From Pseudogulbenkiania sp. (GTDB taxonomy: Bacteria > Pseudomonadota > Gammaproteobacteria > Burkholderiales > Chromobacteriaceae), in contig JAGLBD010000024.1 of NCBI GenBank assembly GCA_018260425.1, positions 1 to 49,094 of the forward strand: DNA of 49,094 nt, written 5' to 3'. How positions within the stretch are numbered: position 1 is the stretch's first letter; each line of letters begins with the position of its first letter. Positions 30,536 through 39,747 of this stretch are shown here, one piece after another. The notes below the pieces were generated by a model. That model had not been told where the DNA came from, searched no databases, and was given only the letters and a program-made list of their open reading frames with translations. A program made the translations under genes and the position numbers.

Positions 30536-30542
30536 AGAATTA

Positions 30543-30576
30543 AAAAAACCCTGAAAGGCAACTTTCAGGGTTTTTT
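30543..30576 (+). terminator. Intrinsic terminator of tRNA-fMet
   Basis: A run of A plus CCCTGAAAG pairs with CTTTCAGGG plus six T around loop GCAA; 15-bp stem. Confidence 0.93.
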
Positions 30577-30908
30577 GCATTTCAGCGTCAATCCGCCGCC
30601 TGCCGTGGTCACCTCCCTGAAAATGGTTGTCTTCTGAAGTAGAATTTTCTCTGACAGGAATGAAGGGAATTTTGTGTGAAGACATCCCGCTTGGAAGTTC
30701 TGGCTCATGGCAGTCGTGTCTACGAGCACCGGCGCCCTTCCCGGGCATTGTCGATGCGGATGTCGGCGAAAGCCCAAGAATTAGCCGCCTGACTTGTGCA
30801 GAAAGATCTGGGTCATTACGTGCCCTTGGGTGTGCTCAGCAGCACATCTACAGAATGCGTTTCTGTGCCTTGAACATGAAAGTTGGCGTGGTAGATCGGG
30901 TATTGGCA
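30577..30908. other. 332-bp stretch without a convincing gene, probable mobile-element debris
   Basis: Short frames here lack ribosome sites and resemble no family I know. At 30789 the plus strand reads CTGACTTGTGCAG, whose CTGACT terminus recalls Tn5/IS50-type ends (CTGACTCTTATACACAAGT). Its orientation, reading inward to the right, would suit the far end of an element whose transposase fragment lies at 32.0-32.25 kb. This is weak evidence. Nothing else was recognised. Confidence 0.3.
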
Positions 30909-32249
30909 TCAGGATTGTCCATGCCGTGAAATGTGAAGATCTTCAATTTCATCAATCAGTTGCCAGCTATTTGTATCTATACCAAAGCGAATGCGGTTTT
31001 CTGCCTTCCCTGATTGCGCCCAATCGCGCATGGTTTCCAGATTGGCCAATGCCCATTTGACGGCGTCAACCCAGTCCTCGACATTCCTGGGAGAAACCAG
31101 CAGGCCGGTGAGCTGATGTTGAATCGTTTCCGGGATGCCGCCAACTTTCGCCGCGATGGTCGGAATTCCCTGGTCAATCGACTCGATCGGGAACATGCCT
31201 AAAGGTTCCACCAGAGATGGAAGAATCGCCAGTTGTGCCTGAAGCAGCAGTGGCGATAGCGGGTTTATCATGCCGGCCAGAAAAACGTTTTCTTCCAGTC
31301 CCATGCGCTCGACAAGTGCCGCCAGTTCATCGCGAAGATGTCCTTCACCGGCAATGACGTAACGCAGGTCCGGTTGCGATTGCAGGATGGCGGGCATGGC
31401 CTCAATGATGCTGCGGTGGCCTTTTTCGGCGCGCAGCATGGCTCCGTGCAGCATGAGCGGCCCGGGGTGGCGCGTCAGCCACTCCTTGACGTGAGTCGGA
31501 ACGCTGCCTTGCTCGGCGCTGACTTCAAACTGGTGAAAATCTATGCCGGGATAGAGAACACCAACCTTGTCGGGCGAAATCTTCGGATTGGCCAGAATCT
31601 GTGAGCGCAGATAGGCGCTGCAGGCTAGGGTGCGATCAAACAGGTATTGATAGGGAAAGGCTTGCGGTGGCTTGTGTTGATAGGTGCGCATGCGGATGAT
31701 GGCCGGGCGTAGGTGTCGGCAGCTCTTTGCCGCCAGTGCACCTACGATGGCGTCGTGCCCGCTATGCAGGATGACGGCACGTGCCTGCAAGTCGCGAATG
31801 TGCTGCCTGACGCCAAGAATGCTGGGCAGATGCAGTGCATTGCGAAAAGCAATTGGGGCAGTGTCTAGGCCCTTTTGCCTGGCAAAATCAGCAATGCGCG
31901 AACTTGGCTTGCACAACAGGCGGACAGTGAACCCCCGGTTTTGCAACTCCTGCATTTGCTGCAGCAATTGCAGTTCCTGCCCGCCGATATTGGGCGAGCT
32001 TTCCAAAAAAAGTACGGCCTTGCCGGTATGCGGCGAGAGGATATCCTGCCAACCCAGCCCACGCCGGTCATCATGGGCCTGCTCGAAGAAACGGTGGGCC
32101 CCTTGGACTTCGGCGCCATCGGCACACGACCCGGGAATACTGGCGGTAGGACTGGCGCCAAAGCGTTCGGCCAGTGAGACAAGGCGTCGGGTAAGACGGC
32201 TGTCTCCCAAGTTTGCTGCCCCCAATTCGTCTGCTGCCCATGTGGTCAT
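30909..32249 (-). CDS. Fusion: Tn5/IS4-type transposase DNA-binding domain + family-4 glycosyltransferase
   Basis: A 446-aa open frame of two unrelated parts. Residues 1 to about 75 (MTTWAADELGAANLGDSRLTRR ... QGAHRFFEQ ... GWQDILSPH) match the N-terminal DNA-binding domain of Tn5-like transposases, stopping just before the DDE catalytic domain would start. From about residue 76 (KAVLFLESSPNIGGQELQLLQQM) it is a complete GT-B glycosyltransferase of group 4: donor-side motifs LHGAMLRAEKGHRSIIEA, YVIAGEGHLRDEL and EPLGMFPIESIDQGIPTIA are intact. No start codon is present at the junction, so the glycosyltransferase appears to depend on the transposase start. I set ATG 32249, the usual transposase start; the frame runs 19 codons further upstream. 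Sugar and acceptor unknown. It stands alone, next to a tRNA. It may be a functional chimera or a glycosyltransferase gene decapitated by an IS. Confidence 0.75.
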   Translation of the reverse strand: MTTWAADELGAANLGDSRLTRRLVSLAERFGASPTASIPGSCADGAEVQGAHRFFEQAHDDRRGLGWQDILSPHTGKAVLFLESSPNIGGQELQLLQQMQELQNRGFTVRLLCKPSSRIADFARQKGLDTAPIAFRNALHLPSILGVRQHIRDLQARAVILHSGHDAIVGALAAKSCRHLRPAIIRMRTYQHKPPQAFPYQYLFDRTLACSAYLRSQILANPKISPDKVGVLYPGIDFHQFEVSAEQGSVPTHVKEWLTRHPGPLMLHGAMLRAEKGHRSIIEAMPAILQSQPDLRYVIAGEGHLRDELAALVERMGLEENVFLAGMINPLSPLLLQAQLAILPSLVEPLGMFPIESIDQGIPTIAAKVGGIPETIQHQLTGLLVSPRNVEDWVDAVKWALANLETMRDWAQSGKAENRIRFGIDTNSWQLIDEIEDLHISRHGQS

Positions 32250-32665
32250 GATTCTGCCACTCACGTGTCCAAAAGGCAGATTCTGCGGGTATTTGCTGTC
32301 TGGCAACAGTGCCGCTATAGCATAGTCTATTCGTGTGCCGTTATTGCATTTTTAATGCATACGGTGTTGTGATGAATGAGATGCTTTTTGCCTCCCGCAC
32401 CCTTCAGGGATTTGTAGCCGTTCAGCATCGTTCGGCCGTATCTCCGGTATTTTGCCTTCACTCCGGATAATCGCTTTTCGGGGCGCACGCAGAGCAATGC
32501 TATCCAGTCTCAATCCCGTTCTATCTGCCGTAGACTCTCGGTGGCTATGTAGATTGAATATGTTCGCTTACTGGCATGGGCTGTGTTTTGCTTCGACGCA
32601 GGGGCTTGTGTCTTGAGTTGGCGGAGCGACGCCGCCATTCCCTCCTTATTGTGTAACACGTCAGA
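32250..32665. other. 416-bp gene-free region upstream of the fusion gene
   Basis: No coding frame with support. A perfect small dyad TGCATT-TTT-AATGCA lies at 32345-32359, and TGGCGG ... CCGCCA near 32620-32640 could form a weak hairpin after the chemoreceptor gene but has no T run. I searched for a partner of the CTGACTTGTG end seen at 30789 and found none. Confidence 0.35.
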
Positions 32666-34318
32666 TCACGCCGCCGTGGTTTCGATAGCGTACTGTCCGA
32701 CGGCCATGATCATCCGGTCGACGGTGCTATTCAACAGGCGCGTGGCGTCATCCGTTTGCATGACCACGGCAACGTTCTGCTCGGTCATTTGGGCAACACG
32801 ATTAATGTTTTCCGAGAGATCCGTCATCGCATTGCGCTGCTCGCTGGCCGCATGGGAAATATGCGAAATCATGGCTGCATTGCCGGTCATTTCATCCGTA
32901 ATGGCATCCAGTGCCTCCTTGGCCGAGCGAACCAGCATCACGCTGTCTTCTACCTGACGTGCTCCGGTGCGCATGCCTTGAACCGCTTGTTCGGTGTCGC
33001 TGTGGATACTGGAGAGCTTGACGGCAATCTCTTCCGTGGCGAGGGCGGTTCTTTCCGCCAGCTTTTTGACCTCGTCTGCGACCACGGCAAAGCCACGGCC
33101 GGTTTCGCCGGCACGCGCCGCTTCAATGGCCGCATTCAAGGCCAGTAGGTTGGTCTGATCGGCAATCTCCTTGATCACAATGGTGATCCGGCTGATTTCC
33201 GCGGTGCGTTTACCTAGTTCTTCGACCTGTGCTGCCGAGGTGATCACGGTTTCTGCCAGAGATTGCACGGTGATACTGGCGCTGGCCGATCGATTTGCTC
33301 CAAGACGTGCGGTCTCGCCGGAGCGCTCGGAAGACTGGTGGGTTTGACCTGCATGGCTGGCCACTTCGCCGATGGCGACGGTGACTTCCTCAACAGCGGC
33401 CGCGGCGGCGGCTGTGGCACGGCTTTGAACATCGGCTGCCGTGTTGACTTGATTGACATTGTCCGCCAATTGCCGGGTGCACTGACGTACCTGGTGTGCA
33501 CTGTCTTCAATGCCCTGTATGGTGGCCTGCAGTGCACAGATCAGGGCATCGATCTGGTGGGACAGCACGCCAAGCGTGTCATTGCGATGGATAGCGACCC
33601 GGCAGGTCAGATCGCCACTGCGCAATAGTTGGCTGATCGAGCCGATCATTTTCTGTTGGTCACGATCGCGGTGTGGAAGCGTCAGGGTCAGGTACGCTAT
33701 GCCAAGCACCAGTGCCAGCGCTGCCAGCAGTTGAGTGGTCAGTGCGGGCAAGCCCAGCCATGGCGTGGCGATGACCGCGATAGCCAGCAACAGGCTGCTG
33801 ATGACCTGCAGGCGGATTTGGGCGGGTTCGGAGAGTAGCCTGGCCAGAATGCCGATGCGTGCGGGAACCGCGCGTCCATGGCGGATACACAGCGTTCGAT
33901 CCCCTTTCCTGATCCTTTCGTAGGCGGCTTCGGCTGCTGAGATTTCACTTCGGGAAGGGCGCGAGCGGACGGATTGAAAGCCGATGACCTTTCCGTTCTC
34001 CCTGACCGGTGAAGCACAGGCGACCACCCAATAGAATCCACCGTCCTTACGCCTGTTTTTGACGACACCACGCCAGGGAAGTCCATGCTTCAAGTCCCGC
34101 CACATATCTTCGAAGGCGGCTTTGGGCATGTCGGGATGACGAACCAGATTGTGGGGCTGTCCAATCATGTCTTCGCGAGCATAACCGCTGATGGCGGCAA
34201 AAGCTTCATTCGCTTCGACTATCGTGCCCTTCATATCGGTTCGGGAGTAAATGAACACTCCTTCGGGGAGCAGCGTTTCTTCCGGCTTGGTGAATTCCGT
34301 GTTTCTCATGTCGCTCAT
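32666..34318 (-). CDS. Aer-like methyl-accepting chemotaxis protein with N-terminal PAS domain
   Basis: A 550-aa receptor. A PAS domain occupies about residues 15-115 ([44 protein letters not shown] ... [12 protein letters not shown]), as in the aerotaxis sensor Aer, which binds FAD. A hydrophobic double segment (about 167-215) anchors it in the membrane without a periplasmic loop of note, followed by a HAMP-like stretch. The signalling tip is [40 protein letters not shown] (about 390-430). It probably senses redox or energy state and signals to CheA/CheW encoded elsewhere. Ligand binding is inferred from the Aer family. Confidence 0.9.
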   Translation of the reverse strand: MSDMRNTEFTKPEETLLPEGVFIYSRTDMKGTIVEANEAFAAISGYAREDMIGQPHNLVRHPDMPKAAFEDMWRDLKHGLPWRGVVKNRRKDGGFYWVVACASPVRENGKVIGFQSVRSRPSRSEISAAEAAYERIRKGDRTLCIRHGRAVPARIGILARLLSEPAQIRLQVISSLLLAIAVIATPWLGLPALTTQLLAALALVLGIAYLTLTLPHRDRDQQKMIGSISQLLRSGDLTCRVAIHRNDTLGVLSHQIDALICALQATIQGIEDSAHQVRQCTRQLADNVNQVNTAADVQSRATAAAAAAVEEVTVAIGEVASHAGQTHQSSERSGETARLGANRSASASITVQSLAETVITSAAQVEELGKRTAEISRITIVIKEIADQTNLLALNAAIEAARAGETGRGFAVVADEVKKLAERTALATEEIAVKLSSIHSDTEQAVQGMRTGARQVEDSVMLVRSAKEALDAITDEMTGNAAMISHISHAASEQRNAMTDLSENINRVAQMTEQNVAVVMQTDDATRLLNSTVDRMIMAVGQYAIETTAA

Positions 34319-34439
34319 TGCTCTTAGGGTTGTTATGACAGTTCCTGCTTGTTGTGAGCATCATAAGCTGCATGTCTGCAATGACATCTGGTCTGGATCA
34401 GACAATTCCCCATAATGGGCAGCTGTGCCGGGCGAAGCA

Positions 34440-34468
34440 GTAAAAAGCCCTCCGTGAAAGGAGGGCTT
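34440..34468 (-). terminator. Intrinsic terminator of fruBKA
   Basis: Minus strand AAGCCCTCC-TTTCAC-GGAGGGCTT followed by TTT, 11 bp after the fruA stop. Confidence 0.85.
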
Positions 34469-34479
34469 AGGGAGGCGAT

Positions 34480-36132
34480 TCAGACGGTAGCAGGTTTTTT
34501 CAGCAGTCTAAGCATGACGGCGGTCAGCACCGAGCCGACGATCAATGCCAGCAAATACGCCCACAGATGTTCCACCGCATTGGGAATCGGCAAGACGAAA
34601 ATGCCGCCATGCGGGACTTTCAGTTCAACTCCGAAGCCCATCGACAACGCTCCGGCAGCCGCCGAGCCGATCATCAATGATGGAATGACCCGGAAAGGAT
34701 CACGTGCGGCATAGGGAATGGCGCCTTCAGAAATAAAGGCCAGACCCAGAATGCCGGTCGCCTTGCCGGCTTCACGTTCATCCTTGGTAAACCGGTCGGC
34801 AAACAGCCAGGTCGCCAGAGCAATGCCCAGCGGCGGGGTCATGCCTGCCGCCATGGCGGCGGCCATCGGTGTGTAAACCTGACTGGCAATCAGACCGGTA
34901 CTGAAGGCATAGGCCGCCTTGTTGACCGGTCCTCCCATGTCGAAGGCCATCATCGCCCCGATCAGGATGCCGAGAAACACGGCACTGCTGCCTTGCATGC
35001 CGTGCAGCCATGAGGTCAACGCGGCCAGGGCAATCGCCACCGGTTCACCGACGACATAGATCATCAGCAGACCGGTTACCAGAGTCCCGAGTACCGGCAG
35101 CAGCAGAATGGGCTTCAGGCCTTCCAGTTGCTGCGGGAGCGGAATGGTCTTGTTGAGCCAGCGGGTGGCATAGCCGGCAATGAAGCCCGCCACGATCCCC
35201 CCCAGAAAACCTGAGCCGATGCTGGCCGCCAGCATGCCGCCAACCATGCCCGGCGCAAGGCCTGGCCGGTCAGCAATGGAAAAGGCGATATAGCCGGCGA
35301 GGATCGGAACCATCAGGGCAAAGGCCGACTTGGCGCCGATCTGGAACAGGGCAAATGCGAGCGTGCCTTTGTGGGCATCGTCAAAGGCGTAAATACCGCC
35401 AAGGGCAAACGCCAGGGCAATCATGATCCCGCCCGCTACAACGAAGGGCAACATGAACGAAACACCGGTCATCAGGTGCTTGTAGGGGCCGATACGGGTG
35501 TCCTCCTGAGGTGTGTCGGCCTTGTCGGCACGCGGCGCGGCATCAATCTGCGCTTTGGCGATGGCTTCCCGGATCAGTGCCTGACCATCATGAATCGCCG
35601 CTTTCGTGCCGCTGCGGTACACCCGTTTACCGGCAAAGCGGCGACTGTCAACTTGCGTGTCCGCTGCGATGATGACCAGGTCGGCCGCGGCGATTTCGTT
35701 GGCCGTCAAGGTGTCCTGAGCACCCACCGATCCCTGAGTCTCTACGCGAAGCGTGTGTCCCAGAGCCGCTGCGGCTTGGGTCAGCCCTTCCGCTGCCATG
35801 AACGTGTGTGCGATGCCGGTGGGGCACGAGGTGATGGCAACCAGAGACAGCCCGGCACTCTCGCGGGGGGCGCTGGACGGGGTGAGCTGCCGGGCGGCAT
35901 CACTTAATACTTCATCCAGCGTCACACTGCGCCACCCGCCGTTGGCGGGGGCTGGCGGGGTGTTGCCAACCCAAAGCATGATCTCGGCCGTACCGGCATC
36001 CACGGCGGCTTCCGGCGTCAGGATGTCGATCGCCATGCCGTGTTGTCGAGCCGCGGCCTTGAGTGCTTCGGCCGCCAGCAGCGACTGTGTCGGCCGGTCT
36101 TGGGCCGCGATGACCACGATTGATTTAACCAT
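34480..36132 (-). CDS. fruA: PTS fructose transporter subunit IIB'BC
   Basis: A 550-aa fructose permease and phosphotransferase. An N-terminal B' domain (about 1-85) lacks the active Cys. The functional IIB domain follows with phospho-Cys C103 in [18 protein letters not shown]. The IIC membrane domain starts near residue 215 ([29 protein letters not shown]). It imports fructose as fructose-1-phosphate, receiving phosphate from FruB. It lies 32 bp after fruK as the last gene of fruBKA and ends before a terminator. Confidence 0.96.
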   Translation of the reverse strand: MVKSIVVIAAQDRPTQSLLAAEALKAAARQHGMAIDILTPEAAVDAGTAEIMLWVGNTPPAPANGGWRSVTLDEVLSDAARQLTPSSAPRESAGLSLVAITSCPTGIAHTFMAAEGLTQAAAALGHTLRVETQGSVGAQDTLTANEIAAADLVIIAADTQVDSRRFAGKRVYRSGTKAAIHDGQALIREAIAKAQIDAAPRADKADTPQEDTRIGPYKHLMTGVSFMLPFVVAGGIMIALAFALGGIYAFDDAHKGTLAFALFQIGAKSAFALMVPILAGYIAFSIADRPGLAPGMVGGMLAASIGSGFLGGIVAGFIAGYATRWLNKTIPLPQQLEGLKPILLLPVLGTLVTGLLMIYVVGEPVAIALAALTSWLHGMQGSSAVFLGILIGAMMAFDMGGPVNKAAYAFSTGLIASQVYTPMAAAMAAGMTPPLGIALATWLFADRFTKDEREAGKATGILGLAFISEGAIPYAARDPFRVIPSLMIGSAAAGALSMGFGVELKVPHGGIFVLPIPNAVEHLWAYLLALIVGSVLTAVMLRLLKKPATV

Positions 36133-36164
36133 TATGATTCTCCTCCGTGTTTACATGCCGCCTC

Positions 36165-37115
36165 TCAGGGCGCACTGATGACGACTTGCCGCGATAGGGC
36201 TAGCAGCGTTTCCTGCGCGGGTAAATGGGGGCCGACATTGGCCAATTTGCCGACGGCCACCGCCACGGCATGACGGGCGGTGTGTTCCATATCCAGACCG
36301 CGATGTCGTGCCGCCAGCAAACCCGAGACCAGCGCATCGCCAGCCCCGACCGTGCTGATGACCGATGGCGCCGGCAAGCTGGCGAGCAAGGCGTTTTCCT
36401 GATGGACGAACAAGGCGCCTTCTGCACCGAGCGATACGACCACCCAATCGATGCCGGCGCGATTGAGATCCTGAGCGGCTGTCAGCAACGCATCCCGGCC
36501 GGGTAGGGCGCGTCCAGCCCATTCCTCGAGCTCGTGACGGTTGGGTTTGATGATGTGCGGCAAGGCCTGGCGTGAGGCGTTCAGTGCATGGGAGAGCGCT
36601 GCGCCACTCGTGTCCAGTAGGATCTCGCACTCCTTGCTGCGTAGTTCGGCGACCAGCGAAGACCAGTAGCGAGGAGGCAGGCCGGCCGGAAGGCTGCCGC
36701 ACAGGGCGACCTGGCTACCTCTAACGGCGAGCTCGCTAACGCGTTCGAAAAGGGTATCGATCACCGATTCGTCGACCGTGAACCCCGGCAGATTGATGTC
36801 GGTGGTCTCCCGAGTCGACTCGTCGACCAGTTTCAGATTGGTACGGGTATTGCCCGGCAAGCGCACAAAACGATCGATGATGCCCTTCGATTCGAACAGT
36901 TCCCTGAAAATCGGTTCGTTATGCGCACCGAGCAAGCCACTGGCCACGACTTCGATACCTTGATCGGCCAGACAGGCGGCAACGTTGATACCTTTCCCGC
37001 CGGCATCCTGACGGGTCTGGCTGGCCAGATTGACATGCCCGGTGTGCAGGGTTGGCAGCAGGACCGTCTGATCGATGGCCGGGTTCAGGGTGATGGTCAG
37101 AATGGGCTGACTCAT
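36165..37115 (-). CDS. fruK: 1-phosphofructokinase
   Basis: A 316-aa PfkB-family kinase that converts fructose-1-phosphate to fructose-1,6-bisphosphate with ATP. The N-terminal ITLNPAIDQTV, the glycine-rich GGKGINVAACLADQG (about 38-52), the LPAGLPPRYW segment and the catalytic GAGDALVSGLL (Asp as base) are typical. Its ATG overlaps the fruB stop by 4 bp (ATGA), showing translational coupling. Confidence 0.96.
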   Translation of the reverse strand: MSQPILTITLNPAIDQTVLLPTLHTGHVNLASQTRQDAGGKGINVAACLADQGIEVVASGLLGAHNEPIFRELFESKGIIDRFVRLPGNTRTNLKLVDESTRETTDINLPGFTVDESVIDTLFERVSELAVRGSQVALCGSLPAGLPPRYWSSLVAELRSKECEILLDTSGAALSHALNASRQALPHIIKPNRHELEEWAGRALPGRDALLTAAQDLNRAGIDWVVVSLGAEGALFVHQENALLASLPAPSVISTVGAGDALVSGLLAARHRGLDMEHTARHAVAVAVGKLANVGPHLPAQETLLALSRQVVISAP

Positions 37116-39613
37116 GACGCGTCCTCCAGCAAGGCGCGTACGGCAGCGGCATCGTGGGCCTGCAATGCCTGTTGTGCCAGTGTGGCCAGAGCTGCGGCGG
37201 AGTGGCGGCGAATGCGCGCTTTCACCGCAGGAATATCGACCGGGCTCATGGACAATTCGTCGACGCCTAGCCCGGTCAGCAAGGCCGCACCTGCCGGGTC
37301 GCCGGCAAGGCCACCGCAGACACCGACCCAGCGGTTGAAACGGCGTGCGCCGGCAACGGTTTGCGCTATCATGCGCAGCACCGCGGGGTGGAGGCTGTCG
37401 GCCTCGCCGGCCAGTTCTGGATGTTGCCGGTCGATCGCCAGAACATATTGCGTCAGATCATTGGTGCCGATCGAGAAAAAGTCCACGTACTCGGCCAATT
37501 GATCGGCCAGTGCCGCAGCGGCCGGCACCTCGATCATGATGCCCAGCTTGATGGCGGGTGCCGAGACGGCGAGACGAATGCGTTCGCACTCGGCTTTGAG
37601 GGCAATGACTTCGGCCAGAGAGGTGACCATCGGGAACATGATCGACAAGGGACGGCCGCTGGTGGCGGCGCGGTACAAGGCGCGCAGCTGCGGCTCGAGC
37701 AAGTCGGGGCGGCGCATCAGCAGGCGGATGCCGCGCACGCCGAGGAAGGGGTTTTCTTCCCGGGGTAGACCAAGATGCGGAACCTGCTTGTCGCCGCCGA
37801 TATCCAGCAGGCGCACGATCAACTCGCGTCCTTCCAGCGCATCCTGCATGGCAAGATAGGTGGCGAGTTGTTCTTCTTCGTCTGGAATATGATCGCTTTC
37901 CAGAAACAGAAACTCGGTGCGCATCAGTCCGATGCCTTCGGCACCGAGATCCAGTGCATCCGCCACCTGAGCCGGACGGTTAAGGTTGGCGGCGATCTCG
38001 ATGCGATGACCATCCCGTGTGACGGCCGGAGCCTGACGCTGTTCGGCATCGAGCTGGCGAGCCTGTTGTTGCGTGGTTTGCCAGTCGCGTGCCGAAGCCA
38101 GATCAGCTTTGTCCGGCGAGAGAATCAACCTGCCGCCATCGGCATCCAGAATGGCGAGGCTGCCTTCTTCCAGCGCCAGCACGGCATCGCCGGTTGCCAC
38201 CAGTGCGGGCAAGCCCAGCGTGCGGGCAAGAATGGCCGTGTGGGAGGTCGGGCCACCATGTGCGGTCACCAGTCCGGCGATGCGGCTCAGATCCAGTTCG
38301 GCGGTATCCGAGGGGGCCAGGTCTTCGGCGACCAGAATCGATTTCCCCTCCGGCAGTTCTGCTGTCAGCGCGGCCTGTGTGCCGGGCTGAAGGTGAACCA
38401 GAACCCGTGCACCCACATCGCGCAGATCCGCCGCCCGGGCGGCAAGTAGCGGCGAGTTGGCACTGGCCAGCCGCTCGGCCAGCGTATTGACCGCCAGTTG
38501 CCAGGCAAATGCCGGGCCGCGTCCTTCCACCATCAGTCGGCAGCATAGGCCGATCAGATCGGTATCCCGGAGTAGTTCGGCTTGTGCCTTGAAAATCCCG
38601 GCTTCGGCCGAACCGAGTCTGGCCAGCGTTGCATTGCCAAGCTCGTCCAGCTCGCGGGCGGTTTCTGCCAGTGCGTTTTCCAGCAAGGCGCCTCCTTGCG
38701 GCAGCGGCAGCGGGATGTCGGGTACTTCCAGTGTCGTGCGGCGGCGAATATGTAACGGGGCAATGACGAAGCCCGGGCTGGCACTTTTGCCACGCAAGAT
38801 CGCAGGATGACCTGCGGCTTGCCATAGGTGTTTTGGCGACGCAGGGGTGACGGTGGCTGCGCGTGCGGCATTGCTGCATTCCTCGCGGGTCAACAGCTGC
38901 ATCACCCCCTTGAGGCGTGCGAGGGCATCGCTGGCGCCGGGGCCAGCCGCTTCGACACGGATCTCATTACCGTTTTCAATGCCGAGCTGCAGCAAGGCCA
39001 GCAGATTCTTGGCGTCGGCTACCTGCTCGTTATGGCAGATACGGACGTCACCGGGATGGGCTCGTGCGGTTTCGACCCAGGTGCTGGCGGGTCTGGCATG
39101 CAGGCCGTTAGGGTAGTCCACCGTCCAGACAAAGGACTCGGCTGCGTCGCCCAGTCGCGATGCATTCGGCGTGGCTTGCGCTTCGCCATTCAAGGCATTG
39201 GCCATGTCCTCCGGGTCGAGCGTGGTAGCCAGCCGATCCAGTGTGGCGGAGTCGCCCAGCAGTCGGGTCAGACGTCTGAGCAGGGCAAGATGTTCATCAG
39301 ACTGGGCGGCAATGGCCACCACCAGCCGGGCGGTTTGGTTTACCCCCCATTCGACACCGTGAGGCAATTGCACGACGGCAATGCCGGTCCGGTGGATCAG
39401 GTGGCGGTCCTCGGGAATACCGTGAGGGATGGCGACGCCATTGCCCAGAAAAGTATTGGCAACGGCTTCCCGCTTGAAGAAGCTGTCTAGATAGGCTGGA
39501 TCAATGAAACCTTGTTCAACCAATAGGGAGGCGGCGAGCCGGATAGCATCCTCCCGGTTGGTGCTGCTGGCGCCAAGTTTGATCAGATCGGTTGTGAGCT
39601 GTACGGCCGTCAT
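37112..39613 (-). CDS. fruB: PTS multiphosphoryl transfer protein (EIIA-Fru / HPr / Enzyme I fusion)
   Basis: An 833-aa protein that carries all soluble phosphotransfer steps for fructose. Domain order: EIIA(Fru) with active H64 (GNGVAIPHGIPEDR), HPr-like with H172 (NGLHARPAS), and Enzyme I with H458 (GGPTSHTAIL), ending in the PEP-binding barrel (REENPFLGVRGIRLL, GTNDLTQY, VGVCGG). The HPr domain reads AKNLLALLQL where typical HPr has AKSL, so the regulatory Ser position is Asn. This Ser-kinase site matters mainly in other lineages. ATG 39613 has GGGAGA 9 nt upstream; the frame extends 38 codons further through the promoter. First gene of fruBKA. Confidence 0.95.
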   Translation of the reverse strand: MTAVQLTTDLIKLGASSTNREDAIRLAASLLVEQGFIDPAYLDSFFKREAVANTFLGNGVAIPHGIPEDRHLIHRTGIAVVQLPHGVEWGVNQTARLVVAIAAQSDEHLALLRRLTRLLGDSATLDRLATTLDPEDMANALNGEAQATPNASRLGDAAESFVWTVDYPNGLHARPASTWVETARAHPGDVRICHNEQVADAKNLLALLQLGIENGNEIRVEAAGPGASDALARLKGVMQLLTREECSNAARAATVTPASPKHLWQAAGHPAILRGKSASPGFVIAPLHIRRRTTLEVPDIPLPLPQGGALLENALAETARELDELGNATLARLGSAEAGIFKAQAELLRDTDLIGLCCRLMVEGRGPAFAWQLAVNTLAERLASANSPLLAARAADLRDVGARVLVHLQPGTQAALTAELPEGKSILVAEDLAPSDTAELDLSRIAGLVTAHGGPTSHTAILARTLGLPALVATGDAVLALEEGSLAILDADGGRLILSPDKADLASARDWQTTQQQARQLDAEQRQAPAVTRDGHRIEIAANLNRPAQVADALDLGAEGIGLMRTEFLFLESDHIPDEEEQLATYLAMQDALEGRELIVRLLDIGGDKQVPHLGLPREENPFLGVRGIRLLMRRPDLLEPQLRALYRAATSGRPLSIMFPMVTSLAEVIALKAECERIRLAVSAPAIKLGIMIEVPAAAALADQLAEYVDFFSIGTNDLTQYVLAIDRQHPELAGEADSLHPAVLRMIAQTVAGARRFNRWVGVCGGLAGDPAGAALLTGLGVDELSMSPVDIPAVKARIRRHSAAALATLAQQALQAHDAAAVRALLEDAS

Positions 39614-39649
39614 GATGTTACGTCTCCCGCAGGTCTGTTCTTTGTTTGG

Positions 39650-39678
39650 ATTGAAAACGATTACATTGGCTATGTCAA
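39650..39678 (-). promoter_or_regulatory. fruB promoter with overlapping operator-like dyad
   Basis: Minus strand TTGACA (39678-39673), 17-bp spacer, TTCAAT (39655-39650). The dyad TGTAAT-CG-TTTTCA (39665-39652) covers the spacer and the -10, as expected for repression by a LacI-family protein. It resembles the second dyad at 39732-39745. Confidence 0.6.
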
Positions 39679-39731
39679 TGGTAAATGCTTGATAAAATGC
39701 CGGAACTGATGGAGCATTAAGCGACAAACCA

Positions 39732-39745
39732 TGTAATGGATTACA
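39732..39745. promoter_or_regulatory. Perfect operator-like dyad at the start of the LacI-type regulator
   Basis: TGTAAT-GG-ATTACA, a perfect 14-bp palindrome. It shares the half-site TGTAAT with the dyad in the fruB promoter. It overlaps the first possible ATG (39736) of the regulator gene, which favours the ATG at 39748. Confidence 0.55.
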
Positions 39746-39747
39746 GT

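Noticed and set aside
30627-30929. 100-codon plus-strand frame after tRNA-fMet
   Set aside because: No ribosome binding site and no recognisable family; composition not protein-like. Treated as non-coding debris.
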